From: Cerasicoccus arenae
GTDB lineage: Bacteria; Verrucomicrobiota; Verrucomicrobiia; Opitutales; Cerasicoccaceae
Assembly (NCBI RefSeq): GCF_014651635.1
Contig: NZ_BMXG01000006.1
Span: 1-64,000, forward strand
DNA: 64,000 bases
Reading direction: 5' to 3'
Part shown: positions 26,296 to 35,044 of the stretch, in pieces
How positions within the stretch are numbered: the first letter of the stretch is position 1
How the letters are laid out: each line of letters starts with the position of its first letter
Translations under genes and position numbers: made by a program
The notes under the pieces: model-generated
Databases searched by the model: none
What the model saw: the letters and a program-made list of their open reading frames with translations, nothing else
What the model was told of the DNA's origin: nothing

Positions 26296-27984
26296 TCATG
26301 TCCACTTGGGCGGCGCGCTGTTGACGGTGGCCACGCGCGTGCCCCATTCGAGGAGTTCCTTGGAGCAGTCGTCGCGGTCGATGGTCAGCTCAATTAAGCA
26401 TGGGCCGCCCTCATGCGCGAGTGCGGTTTCAATGGCTGCGTCGAGCTCACCGACGGTGTCGACACGGGTCGACCAGCCTTTGCCATCTTCGGCGTTGAGG
26501 ACGTTCATCAGGCCGGCATAATCCCAGTTTTTGATATTGTTGTAAGGCCCGTCATGGATTTCCACCTCGATGGTGTAGCCACGGTTGTTGATTAAAAAGA
26601 TGATGGGGTTCAGTTCGTAACGAATGATCGTAGAAAGTTCCTGCGCAGTCAGTTGGAACGAGCCGTCGCCGATCATCGAGATCACGCGCCGTTCGCCTTT
26701 CATCGCCATCGCGTAGCCCAGCGTGGCACCCACTGACCAGCCGATGGAGCCATATTGCATCTGGATTTCAAAGTTCGCTCCGTCGGGTAGTTTCGTTTTG
26801 ACGCCGTTAAACCAGGAGTCGCCAGTCTCAGCCAGCAGGGTCATGTCCGGTGTGAGCATGTTTTCGATGCGATCCGTTACGTAGCGCGTGAGTAGCTTGG
26901 TGTCGGGAGTCACTTGCGGACGGCAACAAGGCTCAGGGCGCAGGCGCTTCCAAGCCTCGAGTGAGGTCGGGTTGAGCTTCAGTTTTTCGGCCAGCTTGGA
27001 GAGAAATAGCGGCAGCGGTACGTTGTTGTAGGTCCGGCCTGGCAGCTTGACGCGTTCGGGGTTGGCCTGGATCAGCTTGTCCTTGTTGATCATCGCGCTG
27101 TAGCCGACGGTGGTGTAGTCCGTAAATGTTGGCCCAGCGTAGAGATAGGCATCGGAGCTTTCAACGATCTCTCCGCAGCCAGGCGTGCTCACTGGTCCCC
27201 AATACGTGCCGATGTATTGAGGGTGGCTCTCTGGGAAAAATCCTTTGGCGTTGGGCATCATTGCCACCGCGTAGCCGCTGGCCTCAGCAAGCTGGGCGAA
27301 GGCGGGCTCGGCTTCCCACGGGCGCAGCTTCACGCCACCGACGAGCACGGGTTTGATGGCGGTGTTGAGCATGGTGGCGGCGTGCTCGACCGCGGCATCC
27401 AGCGCAGCCTCATCACAGGGGACGGGCGCGGTCAGTTTTTGATTTGGAGCGGAGGGGATGTTTTCTCCGGCCAAGTTACATGCGATTTCAATGTAGACGG
27501 GCTTGCGACGTCGTAGGCACTCGTTGATGGCGCGGTCGATCAGCTCCGGGGCGTCGTCGATGTGCTCAATGGAGACCGCACAGGCCGTGACCATCTTGAA
27601 CATATCGAGCTGATAGCGATAGCGGACCTCGCCGAGAGTATGGTGGAGGGGGCGATTTTCCGGCCAGGCGTTGGTATTGGGGCCACCAGAGACAAAGATG
27701 ATTGGTAAGTCCTCGGCGTAGGCACCAGCGATGGCGTTGATCGCACTCAGCCCACCAACGGAAAACGTAACGAAGCCTGCGGCCACACCTGTTGCGCGCG
27801 CATAGCCGTCGCATGCATAGCCCAGGTTCAGTTCGTTGCAGCAGCCGACGAACTGCATGCGCTGGTTTTTCAGGAGTTGGTCGAGCAGGACCAGATTGTA
27901 GTCACCCGGAACGGCAAAATAGTGGCGGACGCCGATTTGCTCCAGCCGAGTGGCAAGATAAGAGCCTACAGTCGTAGTGGTCAT
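26296..27984 (-). CDS. pdc: pyruvate decarboxylase (thiamine diphosphate-dependent)
   Basis: The protein has 562 residues, matching bacterial and plant PDCs. Residues corresponding to the Zymomonas active site are D28, E51 (CCNELN) and the His pair H114-H115 (PLHHTLG). The Glu in NNRGYTIEVEIHDGPYNN and the cofactor motif GDGSFQLTAQELS are also present. It would convert pyruvate to acetaldehyde and CO2. The His pair and the GYTIE motif separate it from acetolactate synthase and indole-pyruvate decarboxylase. No alcohol dehydrogenase gene is adjacent. It heads a possible operon with exosortase and pepP. Confidence 0.92.
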   Translation of the reverse strand: MTTTTVGSYLATRLEQIGVRHYFAVPGDYNLVLLDQLLKNQRMQFVGCCNELNLGYACDGYARATGVAAGFVTFSVGGLSAINAIAGAYAEDLPIIFVSGGPNTNAWPENRPLHHTLGEVRYRYQLDMFKMVTACAVSIEHIDDAPELIDRAINECLRRRKPVYIEIACNLAGENIPSAPNQKLTAPVPCDEAALDAAVEHAATMLNTAIKPVLVGGVKLRPWEAEPAFAQLAEASGYAVAMMPNAKGFFPESHPQYIGTYWGPVSTPGCGEIVESSDAYLYAGPTFTDYTTVGYSAMINKDKLIQANPERVKLPGRTYNNVPLPLFLSKLAEKLKLNPTSLEAWKRLRPEPCCRPQVTPDTKLLTRYVTDRIENMLTPDMTLLAETGDSWFNGVKTKLPDGANFEIQMQYGSIGWSVGATLGYAMAMKGERRVISMIGDGSFQLTAQELSTIIRYELNPIIFLINNRGYTIEVEIHDGPYNNIKNWDYAGLMNVLNAEDGKGWSTRVDTVGELDAAIETALAHEGGPCLIELTIDRDDCSKELLEWGTRVATVNSAPPKWT

Positions 27985-28128
27985 AAATAAACAGACTGGC
28001 GCCAGAGCGAACGCCTGTCAGGGAAAAACGGTCGATGGTGATAATCTATATGGCCGTTCTGAGACGCCGATTTTACTTGAAAGTGGGAACTTTCTTCGTC
28101 GATATGTATCAAGATATATTTCAACGCT

Positions 28129-28851
28129 ATGTATTCACAAAATTATCCAGTCCGTTCGATTGCGGATGCCGCTCCGGACACCCGGGCTCAGTTCATTCGC
28201 CGCACCTACGCCCACCTTGCGGGCGCGATCCTCGCCTTTATTGCGCTAGAGTCCGTCTTGCTGAGCTTGCAGCCGGTTCGTGATCTTGGCTACAAGCTGC
28301 TCAATTCCGGCGCTGGTTGGTTGCTGGTGCTTGGCGGCTTCATGCTAATTGGTTGGGTGGCGCGTTCGTTTGCCGCCAACACCGCTTCAAAGTCGGCGCA
28401 GTACATGGGCTTGGGCCTTTATATCGTGGCGGAAGCGATCATCTTCGTGCCTTTGCTGCTGCTGGCTCAGTGGAAAGCTGGTCAGATGGCGGGCACCGAC
28501 CAGAATGCACTAATCGCCCAAGCTGGGATTGTGACGCTGCTTTTGGTCGCTGGTCTTACCGCCACGGTGTTCATTACGCGCAAAGATTTTTCCTTCATGC
28601 GTTCCATGCTCATGGTCGGCTCTTTTGTTGCCCTCGGCTTAATCGTCGCTGGCGCTTTCTTCGGTTTAAACCTTGGCCTATGGTTCTCTGCTGGGATGGT
28701 CCTGCTGGCCGCAGGTGCGATCCTCTACACGACGTCGAACATCATGCTTCACTATGGTGAAGACCAGTATGTCAGCGCTTCGTTGGAGCTGTTTGCCGCT
28801 GTCGCGCTACTCTTCTGGTATGTGCTGCGCATCTTCATGTCGCGCCGGTAA
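28129..28851 (+). CDS. Bax inhibitor-1/YccA family membrane protein
   Basis: The protein has 240 residues with about seven hydrophobic helices. The family start RAQFIRRTYAHLAGAILAF and the C-terminal sequence FAAVALLFWYVLRIFMS fit the BI-1/TMBIM family. YccA interacts with FtsH in E. coli, and BsYetJ conducts calcium in a pH-dependent way. Which role applies here cannot be told. It is monocistronic, and its stop is two bases from the convergent cupin gene. Confidence 0.9.
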   Translation: MYSQNYPVRSIADAAPDTRAQFIRRTYAHLAGAILAFIALESVLLSLQPVRDLGYKLLNSGAGWLLVLGGFMLIGWVARSFAANTASKSAQYMGLGLYIVAEAIIFVPLLLLAQWKAGQMAGTDQNALIAQAGIVTLLLVAGLTATVFITRKDFSFMRSMLMVGSFVALGLIVAGAFFGLNLGLWFSAGMVLLAAGAILYTTSNIMLHYGEDQYVSASLELFAAVALLFWYVLRIFMSRR

Positions 28852-28853
28852 GC

Positions 28854-29204
28854 TTACCAATAGCTGTCGTCCGGGTCCCAATTGGTCTTGAAGACGACAT
28901 AGCGTAACACTTCATCGTGCGGGTTGACCGCATTGTGCATTTCTCCGGGCTCGGTGGTCAATAGATCGCCGGGCCCGAGTTGTATAGTCTCTCCAGCAAC
29001 GGTCATCTCGCCCCGGCCCTCAAGGATGTAAAACACTTCGGTTTGCAGCTTGTGATGATGGTCCGGGCAGGTCGTATGCGGCGGAATTTCCACAATTTGC
29101 ACCAGCGCGCCGGGACAATTTAAATCAGCGGGCAGGAGCAGTGGCTGTTTGCGATAGCCTTTGCCGTTTTGCCAGCCTTCGTCGTGTTGCGGAATGTGTT
29201 TCAT
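28854..29204 (-). CDS. small cupin-domain protein
   Basis: The protein has 116 residues, a single cupin barrel. Cupin motif 1 is PDHHHKLQTEVFYILEGRG (His/His/Glu metal ligands) near residues 47-65, and motif 2 is PGEMHNAVNP near 85. Such small cupins bind a metal and may act as isomerases, dioxygenases or sensors. The substrate is unknown. It lies 15 bases or more downstream of the ion-transporter gene on the same strand and may be co-transcribed. Confidence 0.85.
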   Translation of the reverse strand: MKHIPQHDEGWQNGKGYRKQPLLLPADLNCPGALVQIVEIPPHTTCPDHHHKLQTEVFYILEGRGEMTVAGETIQLGPGDLLTTEPGEMHNAVNPHDEVLRYVVFKTNWDPDDSYW

Positions 29205-29237
29205 GGGTGTTGATCCCGATTAAGAACCAATTGCCAG

Positions 29238-30449
29238 CTACGTCAACCAGAGCCACAGCCCGGCAAAGGCCAGGCTGATAATGGTGATTGGCGCGCCGAC
29301 GCGGGCGTGCTGCCAGAAGCTGATCTTGATGCCGCGGCGGGCGGCGGAGTCGATTACGATGATGTTCGCCAAGCTGCCGAAGATGATTAAATTACTCGCC
29401 AACGTGCTGCCCAGAGCCATGGCGACACCTGCTTCTTCGCCCTCTGCATAAGGCAGCAGCAGCATGACAGCGGGCACGTTGCTGAACAAATCGCTGATCA
29501 CCGCCGTTGCCGCAAAGAGCCACATCGGTTTGCGCAGGTCGATCCCCATCTTGCTCATCTCGTCGACGGCTTGGTGCGGCAGGCCCGTACTTTGGAAGGC
29601 GGCGTTGACCACAAACAGGCCGATGAAGAGCATCAGTAGCTGCCAGTCGACCTCCTTGAGCAAGTTCCGCGTGGTGTAGTGACGATTCACGAGCAGCAGG
29701 CCACCTGCGCTCAATGCTACCAGTTCGCGCGGCATCTTGGTAAAGACGAACATCACGAGGACGATAGCCAGCACAACCATCCCCTTGATCGCACCAAAGC
29801 GGTTTAGCTCGACGCCGTTGCCGTTGGTTTGGTCGGTGCCTGCTGGGGCGTCCCACTGGCCTCGATAAAGCCACACAATGATGCCCCAGATCGTGCCAAA
29901 GGCCACCAATGTCGGCACAATCGTTGCCCCAATGAAGCGGATAAAGTCCAAGTCGAGCGCTTGGCCGATCAGCATGCTTTGCGGGCTGCCAATGAGCGTC
30001 AGGGCGGACCCGGCGTTGACTGCGCAGCACAGCGCCAACAGAAAGGGCAGGGGGTTGAGTCGCCGCTCAATGCAGACGTGGATCAGCACTGGGGCAACAG
30101 CCAGCGCGATGACGTCGTTGGTCAAAAACGCCGCCAGCATCCCCGCAAGTCCGACCACCGCGCCCAGCAGCCCTGCCGGGCCAATATTAAAGTGTGTGAT
30201 TTGCTTGGTCAGCACCTGGTAGGCACCACTCAGTTGCATTTGAGAAGAGAGAATCATTAGCCCCAGCAACAGCGCCATGGTTTCCGTGTTGATCGAATCC
30301 CAAGCCGCTTTCTCCGTGATCCACCCGCCTGACACCAGCACAATGGCACCCAGCAAGGCAATGCCCGTGCGGTCAATTTTCACATAGGGTGCCGTCCCGA
30401 GGGCCATCCCCAGGTAAACGAGTGCAAACACCACCACGATTATAGTCAT
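29238..30449 (-). CDS. SLC13/ArsB-type anion transporter (ion transporter superfamily)
   Basis: The protein has 403 residues from the ATG at 30449; a TTG extension to 30467 is less likely. It has about eleven hydrophobic segments. Two motif regions are typical of the arsenite-permease/SLC13 fold: LTNDVIALAVAPVLIHV near 115 and NVPAVMLLLPY near 325. The remaining helices have the LIGSPQSMLIGQA loop. The transported ion may be a dicarboxylate, sulfate, arsenite or similar; no ars genes lie nearby. Confidence 0.85.
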   Translation of the reverse strand: MTIIVVVFALVYLGMALGTAPYVKIDRTGIALLGAIVLVSGGWITEKAAWDSINTETMALLLGLMILSSQMQLSGAYQVLTKQITHFNIGPAGLLGAVVGLAGMLAAFLTNDVIALAVAPVLIHVCIERRLNPLPFLLALCCAVNAGSALTLIGSPQSMLIGQALDLDFIRFIGATIVPTLVAFGTIWGIIVWLYRGQWDAPAGTDQTNGNGVELNRFGAIKGMVVLAIVLVMFVFTKMPRELVALSAGGLLLVNRHYTTRNLLKEVDWQLLMLFIGLFVVNAAFQSTGLPHQAVDEMSKMGIDLRKPMWLFAATAVISDLFSNVPAVMLLLPYAEGEEAGVAMALGSTLASNLIIFGSLANIIVIDSAARRGIKISFWQHARVGAPITIISLAFAGLWLWLT

Positions 30450-30601
30450 ATAGGCAGCACATGGCAAACGGCAGCACGGGTCAAGCGTCGCCAGTGTGAT
30501 AAACAGTTCATTGCGACTCCGTAAGATTTTTTTATCGAAGGATTTGCGGGAACCCGCTTATCATCTACCTTTCTGCAAAGATAACCAATTTCTTTCAATT
30601 T

Positions 30602-31609
<1,008 letters not shown>

Positions 31610-31617
31610 GCGTGGGG

Positions 31618-31638
31618 TTTCTCACGGAGACACTGAGA
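31618..31638. repeat. left arm of 21-bp inverted repeat framing GxxExxY gene
   Basis: TTTCTCACGGAGACACTGAGA matches the reverse complement of 32042-32062 at 20 of 21 positions. The GxxExxY start codon follows seven bases after it. Confidence 0.9.
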
Positions 31639-31645
31639 CACAAAG

Positions 31646-32026
31646 ATGGACGAAAACGAAATTGGTTCGGTTATTATCGATACGTCAGTGAAGCTCCACA
31701 TGGCTTTAGGGCCTGGTTTATTAGAAAATGTTTATGAAATGACGCTCGCTCACCAGTTGGAAAAGCAAGGACTTAGCGTGGCGCGGCAAGTTGCTATCCC
31801 GGTTGAATATGATGGAATTCAGTTCGAGACAGGCTTTCGAGCGGATCTAATCGTCAATCAACTGGTTATCATTGAACTCAAGTCTCTCGAAAAAATAATC
31901 CCCGTTCATAAGAAACAATTACTTACCTATTTGAAGCTTACAGGCCTGAAGCTTGGTTATCTGCTAAATTTTGGCGAAGAGTATATGAAAAATGGCATCA
32001 CTAGAATCATTCATGGAAGCCTCTAA
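31646..32026 (+). CDS. GxxExxY protein (PD-(D/E)xK-like)
   Basis: The protein has 126 residues. The name-giving motif GLLENVY is at residues 24-30. The core has D67 in FRADLIV and E77/K79 in IELKS, the arrangement of PD-(D/E)xK nuclease folds. Family members are frequent in environmental bacterial genomes and lack a known role. It sits between moxR and the DUF58 gene, framed by 21-bp inverted repeats rich in ACGGAGACAC units. The base composition is AT-richer than its neighbours and the Gly/Glu motifs are intact, which suggests a recent acquisition. Confidence 0.88.
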   Translation: MDENEIGSVIIDTSVKLHMALGPGLLENVYEMTLAHQLEKQGLSVARQVAIPVEYDGIQFETGFRADLIVNQLVIIELKSLEKIIPVHKKQLLTYLKLTGLKLGYLLNFGEEYMKNGITRIIHGSL

Positions 32027-32041
32027 GTATGGCCTCCGTGC

Positions 32042-32062
32042 TCTCCGTGTCTCCGTGAGAAA
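32042..32062. repeat. right arm of 21-bp inverted repeat framing GxxExxY gene
   Basis: TCTCCGTGTCTCCGTGAGAAA is the inverted counterpart of 31618-31638 (20 of 21). Just upstream there is one more CTCCGTG unit, giving three closely spaced copies. The DUF58 gene starts 15 bases after the arm. Confidence 0.9.
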
Positions 32063-32076
32063 ATAAAATCCCCACC

Positions 32077-32973
32077 ATGTCCACCACCGTTAAAGACCTC
32101 CTCGACCCCTCGCATCTGACGCAGATTGCCAATATGCAGTTGTTGGCGCGGACGGCTGTGGAAGGCTTTCTGAGCGGGATGCACCGGAGCGTGTTTCACG
32201 GCTTTGGGACGGAGTTTCTGCAATACCGCAACTACACCCCAGGCGAGGACTTAAAATACATCGACTGGAAGGTCGTTGCTCGCACGGACAAGCTTTATAC
32301 GAAGGTCTATCAGGAAGAGACGAACATGAACTGCACCGTGTTGCTGGATTGTTCAGGCTCGATGGACTATCAGGGCTCGCGCGCCTCGTGTACGAAGTTC
32401 CGCTACGCTGCAATGGTCGCTGCGTGCATTGCTTATTTGGCCGGTCGGCAGGGGGACAATGTCGGCCTGTTCGCCTACAGCGATGAGCTTCTGGAAGCAG
32501 TGGAGCCGGGGCATCGCGCTGGCCAACTGAGCCGCGTCATGCACGCCTTGGCCCGCCTAAAGCCGCATGGTGCCGCCGCGCATCAGCGCACCCTTGACAA
32601 CCTGACGCACCCCTTCAAGCACCGCGGGATTGTCATCCTGATCTCCGATATGCTGGAGGCCGAAGACCAACTGCCGCGCCTGCTCCGTAATTTCCGATTC
32701 CGCCATTGCGACGTGATCGCGCTGCAAGTTCTCGACCCAGACGAGCTGGACCTGCCGCAGCCGCAAGTGACACGTTTCCGCGATCTCGAAGCAGGCAAGG
32801 AAGTCGTCGCTTGGCCGTCCTCCGTCCGCACACAATACACCGAGCGGATGAACGAATTTCTCGCCAACCTGCGCACGGGCTTTTCAAAAAGCCAAGTCGA
32901 TTACCTGCGCCTCCAGTCCACCGATAGCCTGGGCTTGGCCCTCGCGCAATACCTCCACCACAGAACCCTGTGA
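32077..32973 (+). CDS. DUF58 domain protein (VWA-like)
   Basis: The protein has 298 residues. The family signature is FLQYRNYTPGEDLKYIDWKV near 49-68, followed by a VWA-like MIDAS motif LLDCSGSMDYQG near 90 and LISDMLEAEDQLPRLLR near 185. In moxR operons the DUF58 protein is the usual partner of the MoxR ATPase. It follows the GxxExxY gene. The next gene is separated by 76 bases of direct-repeat-rich DNA. Confidence 0.93.
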   Translation: MSTTVKDLLDPSHLTQIANMQLLARTAVEGFLSGMHRSVFHGFGTEFLQYRNYTPGEDLKYIDWKVVARTDKLYTKVYQEETNMNCTVLLDCSGSMDYQGSRASCTKFRYAAMVAACIAYLAGRQGDNVGLFAYSDELLEAVEPGHRAGQLSRVMHALARLKPHGAAAHQRTLDNLTHPFKHRGIVILISDMLEAEDQLPRLLRNFRFRHCDVIALQVLDPDELDLPQPQVTRFRDLEAGKEVVAWPSSVRTQYTERMNEFLANLRTGFSKSQVDYLRLQSTDSLGLALAQYLHHRTL

Positions 32974-32975
32974 TG

Positions 32976-33038
32976 CGAATTGCGACTGACGAATTGCGAA
33001 TGAATTTCCCCGAACCCAGCACCAATCACCCAGCACCA
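32976..33038. repeat. two short direct-repeat pairs between DUF58 and BatA genes
   Basis: CGAATTGCGA occurs at 32976-32985 and 32990-32999, and ACCCAGCACCA occurs at 33014-33024 and 33028-33038. The rest of this operon is tightly spaced, so the stretch looks like inserted or expanded repeat DNA. Confidence 0.7.
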
Positions 33039-33049
33039 AGGCACCCTGA

Positions 33050-35044
33050 ATGCTAGCATTTGGCTCTCCGGCATTTCTTTGGGCGCTGGCTGCACTCGCG
33101 GCTCCGATTATCGTGCATCTGATCAATCGTGATCGCGCCGTGGTGCAGCGTTTTCCGTCGATTCGCTACATCGATCCCTCGCATCTGCCGCAGCAGGGGC
33201 GTCGGCGTTTGAGGGATTTTCTTTTACTGCTTCTGCGGATGCTCGTCTATGCAGCGGTCATTTTGGCGCTCGCAAATCCACGTTGGGTTGCATCGGGTGA
33301 AGACACTGTCGCCGTCACTGCCGAGGCTCCTTTCGCAGTGTTTATCGTGGACGCCTCCGCGAGCATGTCGCACCGCTCTATATTTAACAACACCGCTGAG
33401 GCACTCCGCCAATACGCTGAAGGACTTTCCGCCGAAACCGCCATCGGGCTGGTCGTTTACGATGACCAAGTCCGCGCCGCCCTTGAGCCAACAACGGATC
33501 GTGATGCGTTGATGGATGCTTGGCGTGGTGCCAAGCTCAGTTTCGATCGTGCGGGCAAGCCTTCACTGGGTTTGGCCGAGGCCGCACGTCTGCTTGATGG
33601 CCGTGCTGGCGCGCTGTATGCGTTTTCGGATTTCCAGTCCTCGGATTGGCAAAAAGCCCCCGCCCCCGCCCTCCCGCTTGGTTCGACCTTGGAATTAATC
33701 TCCCTGCGTCCCGACCCTTGGCGCAACGTTGGCATCCAGTGGGTGAAGGCATTCCCCAAGCGTGATGGCAGTATGCGCATTTTCGCCCGCGTGCGTAACG
33801 ACGGTGCCGAAGAAGTGCCTGTGCGGCTGACTCTGTCTTCGCCGGAGGTATCGACTGAGGCCGTGCTTGCGCCCAACCAAGCCGAGCTGATTACGTTGGC
33901 CATCCCTGCGACCAGCGAAGATTTTACCGCGAACCCGGCGGAGCTTAAGCTAACGGTGCTCAGTGACGAATCCTGGCCCGCGAGCAATCTTTACACCGCC
34001 GACGACACGTTTCATTTTTGGCTCGGCGAGCCACGTTCCACGGTTGTTGGGGCAATGCTTCCCGTCGAAAATGAGCCAGAAAAAATGCGTGAAGCAAGTT
34101 TTGTCGCCCGAGCCTTGGAGGTCGGAGACGAGTCCTCCGCAGGCCAGTTTCGCTTTGTCGCAGTTACTGGCGAAGAGCCGGATTGGATGGAAAAACTGGA
34201 TGCCATTTACCTGCCAGGGACGGGTGGGTATTTCGATGCGGATGCTTGGGCGAAAATACGCGTCTTTGTCGAGGCGGGCGGCGTGCTGTTCGTCACGCCG
34301 GGCAAGGCCGCACCGCGTTTGTTTCGTGGAATGCGCGAAGCTGGCCTCAGCCAGACCGCCTATGCGGGCAAGCCTCGACGTGCCCGCGACGCTCAAACCA
34401 TTTATCGCATTGGAGAGCTGCCCACCGATGGCGCGTTGGCGCGGGTCTTTGATGAGGATGCCCGCGAAGATCTCTTCCTGACGGATATTTACGAGCATTG
34501 GCTGCTGAAGCCTGGCGCGGACGCTGAAGTGCTTCTGAAAACGGAAACCGGAGACCCGCTGCTTATACGCGAGCGTTTGGGCAAGGGCGCGATTGTGATC
34601 AGTGCGCTGGAGTTCGACCCTGCTTCGACCGATCTACCGCTGCGCAATTCTTTCGTGCCGCTGCTCTGGGAAACATTGGGTGAGTCTGTTTCGGCGGATG
34701 ATGGCTATCCACGCTTAGCTGTTGGTGAGGCCCTCCCGCCAGAGCTTGCAAAGGCCACCGCCGAGTTTTCCACCGATTTGCCCGGTGTGCTCATGGTGGA
34801 TGGCGTCCCGGTGGAGATCAATGTCGCCCGCTCAGAATCCATTGCACAAGGCGCGGTATTGGCGGATTTACGAGGGCGCATTTTGGCCTCTTCAACGGGT
34901 GTTCGCGGGGCAACGGTGCCTGATGATCAAACCGCACCCGGCGCACGGTTATGGCCTTGGCTCGGTGCTTTGGCCTTACTAGCCTGCGTTATGGAGTCAG
35001 CACTCGCATCAGCTCTGGAACGCCTAACGAAGGCCGCCGCTTGA
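33050..35044 (+). CDS. BatA N-terminal and VWA domain protein
   Basis: The protein has 664 residues. The N-terminal BatA-type segment MLAFGSPAFLWALAALAAP is a membrane helix and is followed by a second helix near residues 58-78. A VWA domain starts with FIVDASASMS near residue 103. A large extracytoplasmic portion has a Ca-type beta-sandwich-like stretch, and one C-terminal helix lies near 640. The architecture matches Bacteroides aerotolerance-type BatA proteins in MoxR operons. The next gene starts within its stop codon (TTGA overlap). Confidence 0.9.
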   Translation: MLAFGSPAFLWALAALAAPIIVHLINRDRAVVQRFPSIRYIDPSHLPQQGRRRLRDFLLLLLRMLVYAAVILALANPRWVASGEDTVAVTAEAPFAVFIVDASASMSHRSIFNNTAEALRQYAEGLSAETAIGLVVYDDQVRAALEPTTDRDALMDAWRGAKLSFDRAGKPSLGLAEAARLLDGRAGALYAFSDFQSSDWQKAPAPALPLGSTLELISLRPDPWRNVGIQWVKAFPKRDGSMRIFARVRNDGAEEVPVRLTLSSPEVSTEAVLAPNQAELITLAIPATSEDFTANPAELKLTVLSDESWPASNLYTADDTFHFWLGEPRSTVVGAMLPVENEPEKMREASFVARALEVGDESSAGQFRFVAVTGEEPDWMEKLDAIYLPGTGGYFDADAWAKIRVFVEAGGVLFVTPGKAAPRLFRGMREAGLSQTAYAGKPRRARDAQTIYRIGELPTDGALARVFDEDAREDLFLTDIYEHWLLKPGADAEVLLKTETGDPLLIRERLGKGAIVISALEFDPASTDLPLRNSFVPLLWETLGESVSADDGYPRLAVGEALPPELAKATAEFSTDLPGVLMVDGVPVEINVARSESIAQGAVLADLRGRILASSTGVRGATVPDDQTAPGARLWPWLGALALLACVMESALASALERLTKAAA

